Positions 10,357 to 19,703 are shown, counted from the stretch's first letter. The stretch is 64,000 nucleotides of DNA from Betaproteobacteria bacterium (GCA_016720855.1 JADKJU010000003.1:434001-498000), one strand, 5' to 3'. Made by a program: numbers and translations. The notes: generated by a model from the letters alone, not told the origin.

Positions 10357-12780
10357 GTGCCACAGAGCTATCGATTCGGCCCGATCGATGTCCGTCCCGC
10401 CGAGCGACGCGTGCTCGTCGGCGGGCGCGCGGCCGCGCTCGGCGCCCGCGCCTTCGATGTCCTCCTCGGCCTCATCGAGCGTCGCGACCGCGTCGTGTCC
10501 AAGGATGAGCTGCTCGAGCTCGCGTGGCCCGGCGTCATCGTGGAGGAGAACAATCTCCAGGTGCAGGTCTCCACCCTGCGCAAGATCTTCGGCCCGGACG
10601 CCATCGCGACAGTTTCCGGGCGCGGCTACCGGTTCACCCTCGAGCCCGACGCGTCCGGGTCGGAGCCGCCCGCGTGGCCGCCATCCCGGCACCACAACCT
10701 TCCCGCAGCGCTGAACAGCTTCATCGGCCGCGAGAGCGAGATTCGCGAAGTCAGGGAGCTGCTCGCTGCCGGGCCGCTCGTGACGCTCACCGGCTTCGGC
10801 GGCACCGGCAAGACCCGCATGTCGCTGGAAGTGGCGGCCGGATTGGCCGACCGCTTCTCGGATGGCGCCTGGTTCGTCGAGCTGGCCCCCCTGTCCGATC
10901 CGCAGCTGGTGCCGCAGGCGGTCGCCGCGGTGCTCGGCGTCAAGGAAGTGGCGGGGCGCCCCGTCCTCGAGGCGCTGGTGACACACGCGCGCGACCGGCA
11001 GTTCCTGCTCATCCTCGACAACTGCGAGCACGTCGTGCAGGCCTGCGCGCAACTCGCCCGCGCGCTGCTGGAATCGAACCCCCGGCTGAAGATGCTGGCG
11101 ACCAGCCGCGAGGCGTTGCACCTCACGGGGGAAACGACCTTTCCCCTGCCGCCGCTCGCAGTGACCGGCCTCCACAAGGAGAGTGCCGCCGGCGAAGTCG
11201 CGAAGAATGACGCGGCGCGCCTCTTTGTCGACCGTGCGGCCGCGGCGCAGCCTTCCTTCCGGCTGACCGACCGCAATGCCGGTGAGGTCGCGCAGATCTG
11301 CCGGCACCTGGACGGCATCCCGCTCGCGATCGAGCTGGCCGCCGCCCGCGTGCGCGCGCTGTCCGTCGACACGATCGCGAGCCGCCTGGACCACCGGTTG
11401 CGCCTGCTCGCGGGAGGCGACAAGACGGCATTGCCGCGCCAGCAGACGCTGCGCGCGTTGATCGACTGGAGCCACGACCTCCTCGATGACGCCGAGCGCA
11501 CGCTCCTGCGGCGGCTCGCGGTGTTCGCGGGAAGCTGGATGGTGGAAGCCGCGGAGGCCGTGACCGTCGGCGGGGCGATCGACGAGCCGGCGGTTCTCGA
11601 CCTCATGACCTCCCTGGTGGAGAAGTCGCTCGTGTCCCTGGAGGCGGACGGCAGCCGATATCGGCTGCTGGAGACCGTCCGCGAATACGCCTGGGAGCAC
11701 CTCGAGGAATCCGGCGAGTCCGCCGCGGTCCAGGCGCGCCATCTGGCCTGGTTCCTGGCGCTCGCCGAGAAGGCGCGCGTCGAGATCGCAGGCCCCGACC
11801 AGGCCGCCTGGCTGGCCCGCCTCGACCTCGACCGCGAAAACATCCTCGCCGCGCATGCCTGGTGCGACCGGGCCGAGGGAGGATCCGACTCCGGGTTGAG
11901 GCTGGTCCGCGCGTTGCGGCCGTACTGGATCAATCGCGGCCTGCCGGGCCTCGCCTACCGGCTGGTCGTCGAGGCCCTCACGCGACGCGGCGCGGAAGAA
12001 CGGACGCTGGTCCGCTGCCGCGCGCTATTCGACGCGGGTCAGCTCGACTCGTGGATGGGCCGGTATGCGCAAGCGCAAGGTTACCTGCAGGAGAGCCTCG
12101 CGATCGCCCGGGAGACCGGGGACCCCGGCAGAGTGGAGGCGGCGCTGCAGTCGCTGGGCCTCGCGGCGCTCGGGCAGGGTGATGTGAAGGCGGCGCGCGG
12201 GCATTTCGAGGAGGCGCTCGCGCTGGCGCGACAGTTGGGCAACAAGCGCAACCTGGCCGCCGCCCTCATCGCCCTGGCGCAGCTCGACCGCGTGGAGGGC
12301 AGGCTGGATTCGGCCGAGCAACTCTACGGGCAGGCGGTGTCGCTCGCCCGCGAGCTGGGGGATCGGGAGACGATCGCCATTGGCCTCCTCAACCTGGCCA
12401 TGGTGGCCGTCGGTCGCGGGCAGCCGGATCGCGCCGGTGCAATGCTGGTGGAGGCGATCGACATCGCCACGGCAATCGGCTCGAAGCCGGTGGGGCAAGG
12501 CGTGCTCGATGTCTGCGCGGGCCTTGCCGCATCGCACGAGGAATGGGAACAGGCGGCCCGCTTCCACGGGATGGCGCAGTCACAGCTCGCCCTGACCGGG
12601 CTGCACCGCGACCCGGCGGACGAGGCGTTTCTTGCTCCCCTGGTTGCGATGGCGCGCGCGCGGCTGGGCGCCGCTGCATTCGACGGCGCGCAGGCCGCGG
12701 GGCGCGATTCCGGCTACGAGGAATCGCTGGCCGAGGCCCGCGACTGGACTAGTCGTTCACGACGAAAGGATCGAGCGTGA
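10357..12780 (+). CDS. Winged-helix / NB-ARC-type ATPase / TPR transcriptional regulator
   Basis: 807 residues from a GTG preceded by a G-rich Shine-Dalgarno (GGGGAGGGGG). Residues about 4-92 form an OmpR/CadC-type winged helix (VSKDELLELAWPG, then SGRGYRF at its end). A STAND-type ATPase follows, with Walker A GFGGTGKT, Walker B LLILDNCEH and the sensor region TSREALHL. From about 460 on there are TPR-like helical repeats. This domain order is known for AfsR/MalT-like predicted regulators, where ligand or partner binding to the TPR part drives nucleotide-dependent activation. The likely target is the divergent small-protein unit, an inference. The 3' end overlaps the convergent lipoprotein gene by 32 bp. 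Confidence 0.88.
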   Translation: MPQSYRFGPIDVRPAERRVLVGGRAAALGARAFDVLLGLIERRDRVVSKDELLELAWPGVIVEENNLQVQVSTLRKIFGPDAIATVSGRGYRFTLEPDASGSEPPAWPPSRHHNLPAALNSFIGRESEIREVRELLAAGPLVTLTGFGGTGKTRMSLEVAAGLADRFSDGAWFVELAPLSDPQLVPQAVAAVLGVKEVAGRPVLEALVTHARDRQFLLILDNCEHVVQACAQLARALLESNPRLKMLATSREALHLTGETTFPLPPLAVTGLHKESAAGEVAKNDAARLFVDRAAAAQPSFRLTDRNAGEVAQICRHLDGIPLAIELAAARVRALSVDTIASRLDHRLRLLAGGDKTALPRQQTLRALIDWSHDLLDDAERTLLRRLAVFAGSWMVEAAEAVTVGGAIDEPAVLDLMTSLVEKSLVSLEADGSRYRLLETVREYAWEHLEESGESAAVQARHLAWFLALAEKARVEIAGPDQAAWLARLDLDRENILAAHAWCDRAEGGSDSGLRLVRALRPYWINRGLPGLAYRLVVEALTRRGAEERTLVRCRALFDAGQLDSWMGRYAQAQGYLQESLAIARETGDPGRVEAALQSLGLAALGQGDVKAARGHFEEALALARQLGNKRNLAAALIALAQLDRVEGRLDSAEQLYGQAVSLARELGDRETIAIGLLNLAMVAVGRGQPDRAGAMLVEAIDIATAIGSKPVGQGVLDVCAGLAASHEEWEQAARFHGMAQSQLALTGLHRDPADEAFLAPLVAMARARLGAAAFDGAQAAGRDSGYEESLAEARDWTSRSRRKDRA

Positions 12781-13171
12781 TCGGCTTTGCGCCCGGGCGC
12801 GCCACCTGGATCATGTACTTGTAGGTTTTCGGATCGGTCGGGGGATTCGAATGCCTGTTCCTGCAGACGACACGCTGCCCGCCGGCCTGGACCCTGCAGT
12901 CGAACTCGCCCTTGGGCGCGCTGACCACGACGCCGTCGCGGTAAAACGCATAATCGGAGTCGTGCTGGAGCACGAAGGCGATATCGTCCCTGGACCCGCT
13001 CGGGACGATGATCGGTTCCTGGTCGACGACGAGGTACTTGTCGCCAATGACCTGGACGTTGGGAAGCTTCCAGTCGGGCCTGCGCGGAGCCATTTCGTGG
13101 CGCGCCGCGTCGTGAGCGCAGGCCGTCAATGCGAGCGCCAGCGCAACGACCGCAATCCTTTTCGCATTCAT
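12749..13171 (-). CDS. Small lipoprotein, 140 aa, unknown function
   Basis: The start at 13171 gives a classic lipoprotein signal with lipobox LTAC (residues 15-18). The mature part is about 120 residues of mostly beta-type sequence (VQVIGDKYLVVDQEPIIV, DYAFYRDGVVVSAPKG) with a Cys pair (FDCRV, VVCRN) that could form a disulphide. It ends PFVVND at 12749, inside the convergent regulator gene. No recognised domain. Predicted to be periplasm-facing and membrane anchored. Confidence 0.72.
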   Translation of the reverse strand: MNAKRIAVVALALALTACAHDAARHEMAPRRPDWKLPNVQVIGDKYLVVDQEPIIVPSGSRDDIAFVLQHDSDYAFYRDGVVVSAPKGEFDCRVQAGGQRVVCRNRHSNPPTDPKTYKYMIQVARPGAKPITLDPFVVND

Positions 13172-13289
13172 GGTCCTGTTCTCTCCTTGTCGGGTCGAAA
13201 CGCCGCAAATCTTGCGCCCGTTAATCCGCACCGACAAGGGGAATCACCCGGGGTCTGCGGCTCGCGAAGGCGGCGCGCGCCGGGAATGG

Positions 13290-13295
13290 TAGAGT
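13290..13295 (+). promoter_or_regulatory. Possible -10 box (TAGAGT) for the phosphodiesterase gene
   Basis: TAGAGT lies 34 nt upstream of the ATG at 13330, in a T/A-richer patch of an otherwise very G+C-rich intergenic space. No convincing -35 is visible. Confidence 0.2.
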
Positions 13296-13329
13296 TGGCC
13301 GCGCAACCCACCTACCTGCGGAACCGATC

Positions 13330-14262
13330 ATGCGACTTGCCCTGCTGCCCTGCCTGCTTCTCGCCCTCCCCGCCCACGCCTTCGACCTGCAGGGCCACCG
13401 CGGCGCGCGCGGCCTGGCGCCCGAGAACACGCCGCCTGCGTGGCAGAGGGCGCTCGATCTCGGCCTGGACACCATCGAATGCGACATGGCCATCACGAAG
13501 GACGGCGTCGTCGTGGTGCACCACGACCTGTACCTCAATCCGGGCACCACGCGCGGGCCCGACGGGAAGTGGCTCGAGAAGCGCGGCCCCGCCATCAGCG
13601 AGCTCACCTTCGACGAGCTGCAGAAATACGACGTTGGCCGCCTGAAGCCGGGCTCGGATTACGCGAAGCAGTTCCCCGACCAGAAGCCGGCGGACGGCAC
13701 GCGCATTCCGAGGCTGTCCGATCTCTTCGACCTCGTGAAGAAGTCGGGCAACACGAAGATCGGCTTCGACTGCGAAACGAAGGTCGATCCGACCGACCGC
13801 GCCGCCACCCTCCCGCTCGAGGAGTTCACGCGCCGGACGATCGCGGAGATCCGCAAGGCCGGGATGCAGGAGCGGCTCATGATCCAGTCCTTCGACTGGA
13901 ACACGCTGCAGGTGGTGCAGAAGGAAGCGCCGGAGATCCGCACGATGTACCTCTCCTCGCCGCGAACGCTCAAGCCCGCCGATGAGGGGAAGCCCTCGCC
14001 CTGGCTGGCGGGCTTTGCTCCGGAGCTCCACGGGGGTTCGGTTCCGAGGGCCGTGAAGGCGGCCGGCGGCAAGATCTGGGCGCCCAACCAGACCTTCCTC
14101 ACGCCCGCGATGCTCGCCGAGGCACGCGCGCTCGGCATCATCGTCATCCCGTGGACGGTCAACGATCCCGCCATGATGAACAAGCTGCTGGACATGGGCG
14201 TCGACGGGATCATCTCGGACCGGCCGGACCTGGTCCAGGCGGAGATGAAGAAGCGCAAGTAG
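13330..14262 (+). CDS. Glycerophosphodiester phosphodiesterase, periplasmic
   Basis: 310 residues with a cleavable signal peptide (about 1-17, ending AHA). The GDPD TIM barrel starts immediately. GHRGARGLAPENT supplies the first catalytic His and the metal Glu. VVVHHDLYLN supplies the second His, and later strands include GFDCETK, QSFDWNTL and IPWTVND, ending in DGIISDRPDL. Together with the signal peptide this matches the periplasmic GlpQ type rather than cytosolic UgpQ. It would cleave glycerophosphodiesters to glycerol-3-phosphate and an alcohol. No glycerol-3-phosphate transporter is adjacent. The membrane-protein gene starts 38 bp downstream. Confidence 0.9.
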   Translation: MRLALLPCLLLALPAHAFDLQGHRGARGLAPENTPPAWQRALDLGLDTIECDMAITKDGVVVVHHDLYLNPGTTRGPDGKWLEKRGPAISELTFDELQKYDVGRLKPGSDYAKQFPDQKPADGTRIPRLSDLFDLVKKSGNTKIGFDCETKVDPTDRAATLPLEEFTRRTIAEIRKAGMQERLMIQSFDWNTLQVVQKEAPEIRTMYLSSPRTLKPADEGKPSPWLAGFAPELHGGSVPRAVKAAGGKIWAPNQTFLTPAMLAEARALGIIVIPWTVNDPAMMNKLLDMGVDGIISDRPDLVQAEMKKRK

Positions 14263-14300
14263 GCGGCATGCCGCCCGGGAACCGGCATCGCGCAGCGGCC

Positions 14301-15071
14301 ATGAAATGGCTTTTCGCCGCCTTCCTCGCGCTGGCCTGCGCAGCCGTGCGGGCCGAGGTTCGCGCGCAGGTCGCGGGCATCGACCCCGCCACTCCTGCCG
14401 TCCTTGCACGCAACCAGCCGCTGTATGTCCGGATCGACTATGCGGACGCCGACGGACACCACTTCTGGGCGAAGCCCTATTTCCGGGGCGATCCGGTCAA
14501 GCGCATCAAGTTCAATGCCTCGAGTCGTTACGCAGGTTCCGGCTCGGCGTTGGGGTGGTTCTCGCTCGACCAGGCCGACGCCGTCGACGAGGTGCGAATC
14601 GTTGCCGGTGGCGGCCGACCGTTCAAGGAATTCGAGGTATCGCGGTTGCGCGTCGATGTCCGCGGAACCGGAGTGCCCGGCGAAAGCGCGCCGCGTGCCG
14701 AATGGGTCGACTCGATGCAACGCGAGAGCGACGCGCAACGGCGGCGCGACATGGCGGAGGAAAAGGCGCGCCCGGCTTCCGTTTTCGACAGCCTCATCGT
14801 CCCGGGATTCATGCTCGCCGTCCTGGGTCTGCTGGCGGGCGGCGTGGCGGCGCCCGTGTGGGCGATACGGCGCTGGCAGGGCGGATGGCGTTTCGCGGCG
14901 GCGCTCCCGCTGGTGGCGATTGCGTTCGTCGTCGCCCGGATCGTCGTGGACACCGCCCGCGACCCCACGTCGCACAATCTTTGGCCGTTCGAGATCCTCA
15001 TGGCCGGCGGTGCCGGACTCGCCTTCCTGGCTGTCGCCTACCTCGTGAAAAGGCTCGCCGGATTCCGCTAG
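14301..15071 (+). CDS. Membrane protein with N-terminal periplasmic domain, unknown
   Basis: 256 residues from the ATG at 14301; an earlier ATG at 14268 would spoil the signal peptide. A signal peptide (about 1-18) is followed by a roughly 150-residue, mostly beta domain (PLYVRIDYADADGHHFWAKP) and then three hydrophobic helices (LIVPGFMLAVLGLLAGGVAA, AAALPLVAIAFVVA, ILMAGGAGLAFLAVAYL). The TAG at 15069-15071 is offset by one base from the stop of the convergent oxidase gene (CTA at 15068-15070). Not recognised. Codon use resembles its neighbours. Confidence 0.65.
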   Translation: MKWLFAAFLALACAAVRAEVRAQVAGIDPATPAVLARNQPLYVRIDYADADGHHFWAKPYFRGDPVKRIKFNASSRYAGSGSALGWFSLDQADAVDEVRIVAGGGRPFKEFEVSRLRVDVRGTGVPGESAPRAEWVDSMQRESDAQRRRDMAEEKARPASVFDSLIVPGFMLAVLGLLAGGVAAPVWAIRRWQGGWRFAAALPLVAIAFVVARIVVDTARDPTSHNLWPFEILMAGGAGLAFLAVAYLVKRLAGFR

Positions 15072-16207
15072 AAGACGGCCGGCTCGTCGCCGATGACGAG
15101 GCGCGCGAGCCGTTCCCCGATCGCCGCGGAGTGCTTGAATCCGTGACCCGAGCACGGGGAGGCCACGATCACGTCCGGGCAGTCCGGGTGCGCCTCGATC
15201 ACGAAGTGGCAATCCGCCGTCATCGTGTACAGGCACGTGACCGCCTTCACGCAGTCGCCTGAAAGCGCCGGGAAGTACGGCGCCACCTTCTCCTCGAACA
15301 TCTGCGTGGCTTCGCCGGGATCCACCCCGCGCGCGACCGTCTCCGGCGTCGTCGCCAGCTCGTGCTGTTCCGTGGCGATCTTCACGCCGCCGTCCGGGCC
15401 CTCGATCGCCGGGAAGCCGTAGATCGGTTGGGCGTGGTTGGCGAGTTCCCAGATGAACACCGGAAAGCGCTCCGGTTGAAACGCCTCGACCGGGCCCTTC
15501 ATCGCGAACCAGTAGAGCACCTGTCGCCGAACCGTGAAACGTCCAGCCCAGGTTTCCCCGAGCAACTGCGGCAACCACGGCCCGGCGGTCACCACGAGCC
15601 GGCGTGCCTCGTATGATCCCTGCTCGGTCCACAGGCGCACGAGGCCCTTTTCCTCGGTGAAGCGCAAGGCCCGCTCGTTGCAGTGAATGACGGCGCCGAA
15701 GTGTTCCGCGAGCTTCAACTGCGCGGTGACGCACGCTTCGGGCCGCAGGAAGCCGGCTTCGTATTCGTAGTAGCCCACCTCGTCGTCGCGCACGGCGAAC
15801 TGCGGGAAGCGGCGGCGAATGTCGCTTGCGTCCAGCAGGTCGTGACGGATGCCGTGACTGCTCGCGGCGGCAAGCGTGTTCTCGAAGAAGCCCGGCACGT
15901 GGCACGCGGCACGCGGACCGGCGCCCGAGATGATGAGCCCGCCGGTTGTGGTGAGGAGGTCCATTCCGGTTTCGGCCTCGATCTCGCGCCAGATCTCGTG
16001 GGAACGGATCGCGAGCGGCGTGTACGGCTCGCCCTCGCCGATGGCGAGCCGCGTGATTCGCGTGTCGCCGTGGCTGGAGCCCCGGTCGTGCGGCGGCGAG
16101 AGCCGGTCGATGCCCAGAACCCGGCCGCCGCGCTTCGCGAGCTGGTAGAGCGTCGCGCTGCCCATGGCCCCCAGGCCGAGGACGATGGCGTCGTAAGGAG
16201 TGTCCAT
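15068..16207 (-). CDS. solA: N-methyl-L-tryptophan oxidase-like FAD enzyme (MSOX family)
   Basis: 379 residues starting MDTPYDAIVLGLGAMGS, a GxGxxG dinucleotide-binding motif for FAD. The family marker HDRGSSHGDTRITR follows. Near the C-terminus SPCSGHGFKHS contains the Cys to which FAD is covalently attached in the monomeric sarcosine / N-methyltryptophan oxidase family. These enzymes demethylate N-methyl amino acids, giving formaldehyde and peroxide. The symbol solA is by similarity; sarcosine or another N-methyl amino acid is possible. The start at 16207 is 8 nt downstream of TACAAT. The gene stands alone between convergent and divergent neighbours. Confidence 0.85.
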   Translation of the reverse strand: MDTPYDAIVLGLGAMGSATLYQLAKRGGRVLGIDRLSPPHDRGSSHGDTRITRLAIGEGEPYTPLAIRSHEIWREIEAETGMDLLTTTGGLIISGAGPRAACHVPGFFENTLAAASSHGIRHDLLDASDIRRRFPQFAVRDDEVGYYEYEAGFLRPEACVTAQLKLAEHFGAVIHCNERALRFTEEKGLVRLWTEQGSYEARRLVVTAGPWLPQLLGETWAGRFTVRRQVLYWFAMKGPVEAFQPERFPVFIWELANHAQPIYGFPAIEGPDGGVKIATEQHELATTPETVARGVDPGEATQMFEEKVAPYFPALSGDCVKAVTCLYTMTADCHFVIEAHPDCPDVIVASPCSGHGFKHSAAIGERLARLVIGDEPAVF

Positions 16208-16215
16208 CGCCGGGG

Positions 16216-16221
16216 ATTGTA
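16216..16221 (-). promoter_or_regulatory. -10-like box for the oxidase gene; leader would be nearly absent
   Basis: Minus-strand TACAAT ends 8 nt before the ATG at 16207, so transcription would start at or beside the start codon. No Shine-Dalgarno fits in the gap, which supports a leaderless message. The -35 is not convincing. Confidence 0.4.
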
Positions 16222-16299
16222 AGTCCCCTGTCATCCCGGACGGTCCTTCGCGCGTTAATGTCCAGCGGCCACTTCGGCCCGCCTGCCTCGGGAGGCTCC

Positions 16300-17568
16300 G
16301 TGTTCGAAACGCTCCAGTCCGCGCTTGCCACCAACCAGCTGGTCTCGGGCGGCATCCTGCTCGCCGCCCTCGGCGTCGCCGCCATGTGGCTGCGGGAGGT
16401 GCCGGTCAAGATCGCCCGGTGGGCGAAGCACTTCTTCGTGACCACGCTCTCGATCGACAGCCGCGAGGAACTCCTGTTCCCCGCGCTCGTGGAGTACATG
16501 GACACGCGCGAGGCCCTGCGCCGGTTGAACAACTTCACCGTCCGCACCGTGCGCCAGCAGGATTCCAGCTACCAGAGCCTGCACGACGAGCTGCAGCAGG
16601 GCGGCAGGCCGGAGACGCTATTCTCCCCCGGCGAGGGCTTTCACCTCTTCATCCTGGACGGGCGCCTCATGTGGATGAAGCGCGAGGTGCAGGTGGGCGT
16701 CTCGGTGATCGAGAAGATCACGCTCTCCACGCTGGGCCGCGACAAGCGCCCGCTGGAAGCGCTCGTTCACGCCGCCATGGAGCACCGCATCGCCCGCGAG
16801 CTGAACCGCATCGCCATCTACGTGCCCAGCAGCTACGGCAACGACTGGACGCGCGCGCGCCTGGGCAACAACCGCAAGCTCGATTCCGTCGTGCTCAAGG
16901 CCGGGCAGAAGGAAGCGATCATCGCCGACCTGGGCCGCTTCTTCGCCAGCCGCGAGCGCTACGAGACCCTGGGCATTCCCTGGCGCCGGGGCTACCTGCT
17001 GTACGGCCCGCCCGGCACGGGCAAGACCTCGCTCGTCACGGCGCTGGCTTCCGAACTCGCCCTCAACGTCTGCGTGCTGAGCCTGGCGTCCCCCAACGTC
17101 ACGGACGAGAAGATCGGCAACCTGCTGGCCAGCGTGCCGCGCCGCTCGGTGATCCTCATCGAGGACGTGGACGCCTTCTTCCAGAGCCGCGCCAAGGCCG
17201 ACGCGCAAGTTCGCGTGTCCTATTCCGGATTCATCAACGCGCTGGACGGCGTGGCGGCTCACGAAGGGTCGGTGGTGTTCCTCACCACCAACCATCCGCA
17301 CCTCATCGACGAGGCGGCCATCCGCTCCGGGCGCGTGGATTTCCGGCTGGAGCTGGGGCTGTGCGACCGCGACCAGCTCGAGCGCATGTTCGTGAAGTTC
17401 ATCGATGACCGCGCCTGCGCCGTCCGGTTCGCCGACTCGGTGGCGCCGGAGCGCTGGTCGCCGGCGCAAGTCCAGGAGCGGCTCCTCAAGGCGGCTTGCC
17501 TGGATGAGGCGCTGGAGTCCTTCAAGGAGGAGGGAGCGGGCGACGTAACCTTGCTTCGGGCCGCTTGA
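16300..17568 (+). CDS. BCS1-like AAA ATPase, membrane anchored
   Basis: 422 residues from GTG at 16300, chosen because GGGAGG sits just upstream; an ATG at 16258 would add 14 residues without a ribosome site. One N-terminal membrane helix (SGGILLAALGVAAMWL) precedes a BCS1-N-like region (about 35-180), then the AAA module: Walker A YGPPGTGKTSL, Walker B ILIEDVDAFF, sensor-1 LTTNHPHLID and the arginine-finger region RSGRVDFRLE. In mitochondria BCS1 translocates the folded Rieske protein; bacterial relatives are mostly uncharacterised. No Rieske or cytochrome bc gene is nearby. ATPase assignment is firm, substrate unknown. Confidence 0.85.
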   Translation: MFETLQSALATNQLVSGGILLAALGVAAMWLREVPVKIARWAKHFFVTTLSIDSREELLFPALVEYMDTREALRRLNNFTVRTVRQQDSSYQSLHDELQQGGRPETLFSPGEGFHLFILDGRLMWMKREVQVGVSVIEKITLSTLGRDKRPLEALVHAAMEHRIARELNRIAIYVPSSYGNDWTRARLGNNRKLDSVVLKAGQKEAIIADLGRFFASRERYETLGIPWRRGYLLYGPPGTGKTSLVTALASELALNVCVLSLASPNVTDEKIGNLLASVPRRSVILIEDVDAFFQSRAKADAQVRVSYSGFINALDGVAAHEGSVVFLTTNHPHLIDEAAIRSGRVDFRLELGLCDRDQLERMFVKFIDDRACAVRFADSVAPERWSPAQVQERLLKAACLDEALESFKEEGAGDVTLLRAA

Positions 17569-17599
17569 ACGGCACGGGATGGGGGTGCAAGATGCCCTG

Positions 17600-19177
17600 A
17601 TGATCACCGCCTCCGTCCTGCGCCGCCAGCTCGCCGCTGCCGTCATCCTGGCGTCCGTGATGGCCACCGTGGCCGCCGTGAACCCGCCGGCCGAGGTCAA
17701 GGTCGCGCTCGTCATCGGCAACGCCGCCTACCCCACCGCCCCGCTGCGCAACCCGGTCAATGACGCGACGGCGATCTCGAACCGCCTGCGCGCCCTGGGA
17801 TACGAAGTCACCCTGCGCACCGACGTGACGCAGCGCGAGATGACGCGCGCCGTGAGCCAGTTCGGCCAGAGCCTCAAGCCGGGAAGCGTCGGCCTGTTCT
17901 ATTACGCCGGCCACGGCATGCAGGTGCGCGGGCGCAACTTCCTGATTCCCGTTGACGCGGACATCCAGAGCGAAGCCTCCGCGCGCAGCGAGGCCGTCGA
18001 TCTCGATCTCGTCCTGGAGCAACTCGGACCCACGCGCCTGAGCATGGTCATCCTCGACGCCTGCCGCAACAACCCGTTCGAAGGCCGGTTCCGTTCCACC
18101 GCCGGTGGCGGCCTCGCGCAGGTGGATGCCCCCAAGGGCACGCTGCTCGCCTACGCCACCGCGCCGGGCAAGGTGGCCTCCGATGGCAATGGCGCGAACG
18201 GCCTCTACACGGCCGAACTCCTCAAGGCGATGGACATTCCCGGCATCAAGGTCGAGGAAGTGTTCAAGGTCGTGCGCGTGAACGTGATCAAGGCCACGGC
18301 GAGCCAGCAGATCCCGTGGGAATCGTCTTCGCTCACGGGCGACTACTACTTCCGCCCCGCCGCGGCCCCGGCCCCGGCCATGGATGCGGTCAAGATCGCC
18401 CGGGACGCGGAATCGAAGCAGGCGGAAATGCAGTCGAAACTCGATGCCGAGCGCAAGCAACGCGAGAAGGACGCGCAAATGCTCAAGGCCGAGATGGAGT
18501 CGCTTCGGCAGGAGGTTCGGCGGCTCACGCAGTCGTCGGCGCCGGCCGCCGCGAAAGAGCCCGCTCCGGCGAAAAAGCAATCCTCGGTGCCGGCGAAGGA
18601 CATTGCCTCGCCAAGGAAGGAGCCTACTGCCCCGGCAAAGGAAACCGCACCTGCCGGCAAGAAGCTGCCGGGAACGCTGGACGCATCAGGCAAGGCGATG
18701 GCTGCCGCCCGCCCCGAGGAAACCCGGGTCGCGGCCGCGGCCCCTTCCGTCGTGCGTCGCGAATCCGCCGCGAAGGAATGGGCGCGCCGAATCGAGCTCC
18801 TGGAGAGCCAGCGCGGCAAGCTGAGCTTTTCCAAGGCCGTGGCGCTGCTCTTCGAGCCGCTCACCGACGAGCAGCTCCTGGTCCTGGTGGAGAGGGAACG
18901 CGGCCAGAAGGACCAGCGCTACAACAGCGCGCTGGCGCTCGGAATCAACGCCGGCGGAAAGCTCGCGCGGGGGCGCACGCAGGGCGAGAGCACGCGTGAC
19001 CTTGCCGTCAATGCCGCCATCGAGCGTTGCACGCAAGCGGCGGTCGCGCGTTGCGCCGTCGTCGTCGTGAATGGCGATTTCCAGGAAGCCGGCTTCCTCG
19101 AATGGGCGAGAAGCGCCTCAGGCAAGAGCATCGTGGCGCTGCGCGGCGACTTCCTTCGCCTTCGCAGCGGGCCATAG
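17600..19177 (+). CDS. Secreted caspase-family (orthocaspase-like) protein
   Basis: 525 residues from the ATG at 17600, which gives a clean signal peptide; an ATG at 17579 adds 7 residues. The caspase p20 core (about 30-250) has VKVALVIGNAAYP, the catalytic His in YYAGHGMQ and the catalytic Cys in ILDACRNNPF. A charged coiled coil (about 265-320), an Ala/Pro/Lys-rich linker (about 320-380) and a roughly 125-residue C-terminal domain with two Cys (AAIERCTQAAVARC) follow. The C-terminal domain is not identified. The signal peptide places it in the periplasm, as for many bacterial caspase homologues. Its paralogue lies at 19704-21299. Dyad present; substrate unknown. Confidence 0.85.
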   Translation: MITASVLRRQLAAAVILASVMATVAAVNPPAEVKVALVIGNAAYPTAPLRNPVNDATAISNRLRALGYEVTLRTDVTQREMTRAVSQFGQSLKPGSVGLFYYAGHGMQVRGRNFLIPVDADIQSEASARSEAVDLDLVLEQLGPTRLSMVILDACRNNPFEGRFRSTAGGGLAQVDAPKGTLLAYATAPGKVASDGNGANGLYTAELLKAMDIPGIKVEEVFKVVRVNVIKATASQQIPWESSSLTGDYYFRPAAAPAPAMDAVKIARDAESKQAEMQSKLDAERKQREKDAQMLKAEMESLRQEVRRLTQSSAPAAAKEPAPAKKQSSVPAKDIASPRKEPTAPAKETAPAGKKLPGTLDASGKAMAAARPEETRVAAAAPSVVRRESAAKEWARRIELLESQRGKLSFSKAVALLFEPLTDEQLLVLVERERGQKDQRYNSALALGINAGGKLARGRTQGESTRDLAVNAAIERCTQAAVARCAVVVVNGDFQEAGFLEWARSASGKSIVALRGDFLRLRSGP

Positions 19178-19242
19178 GCTGCCCGGGCAGGGCGGGACGC
19201 AAGCGGGCGCATTGCCCGTTGCCTGCCGCTGAAGGCATCCTC

Positions 19243-19635
19243 TCAGGTCAGGGCAATGAACCCGGGGTCGTCCTGGTGGTGGCGCTCGAACTTCAGGAAA
19301 TCGTAATACCCGCAACGCGAGCCGCCGGGGAAATCGCGGCAGATGCCCGGGCGCGCCTCGTAAACGGTGCAGCGGCGCTTTTCCTGGTCGAGGAATGCGC
19401 AGGCCGACTTGAAAATGCTGTCCTTGCGGTGGCGCAGGACGCGCGCCTTGTCGTTCTCGTCCGGGCGGGTGAAGCGCTCCCTGGCCTGCTCGGTGTCGAT
19501 TCCGAAGTGGCGGGAAAGCCGCGCGATGTCGCGGGCCGTCACGGGAATCTCCTCATAGGTGCAGCAATAGGCGGGGCACTTCTTGCAGGAGAAGTTGACG
19601 CGCACGGGGACGGGGAAGGGCTTGCTCTTTTTCAT
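19243..19635 (-). CDS. YkgJ-family cysteine-cluster (CxxCxxxCC) protein
   Basis: 130 residues from the ATG at 19635. CKKCPAYCC near the N-terminus is the signature of the UPF0153/YkgJ family. Three further Cys follow (SACAFL, RRCTVY, GICRDF), plus CGYYDF near the end, consistent with a metal or Fe-S site. Members are small cytosolic proteins of uncertain role, often called putative Fe-S oxidoreductases. It sits between two caspase-family genes on opposite strands; a link to them is not shown. Confidence 0.88.
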   Translation of the reverse strand: MKKSKPFPVPVRVNFSCKKCPAYCCTYEEIPVTARDIARLSRHFGIDTEQARERFTRPDENDKARVLRHRKDSIFKSACAFLDQEKRRCTVYEARPGICRDFPGGSRCGYYDFLKFERHHQDDPGFIALT

Positions 19636-19664
19636 CGCTTGCAGGGTGGGTGGCAAAGCGCGGC

Positions 19665-19670
19665 ATTGTA
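19665..19670 (-). promoter_or_regulatory. -10-like box (TACAAT) for the cysteine-cluster gene
   Basis: Minus-strand TACAAT lies 29 nt before the ATG at 19635, in the 68-bp space between that start and the end of the next caspase gene. It would give a short leader of about 20 nt. The -35 is unclear. Confidence 0.3.
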
Positions 19671-19703
19671 CGCGACTTGCGCGGCGCGGCCGGACTCGGC
19701 GCC

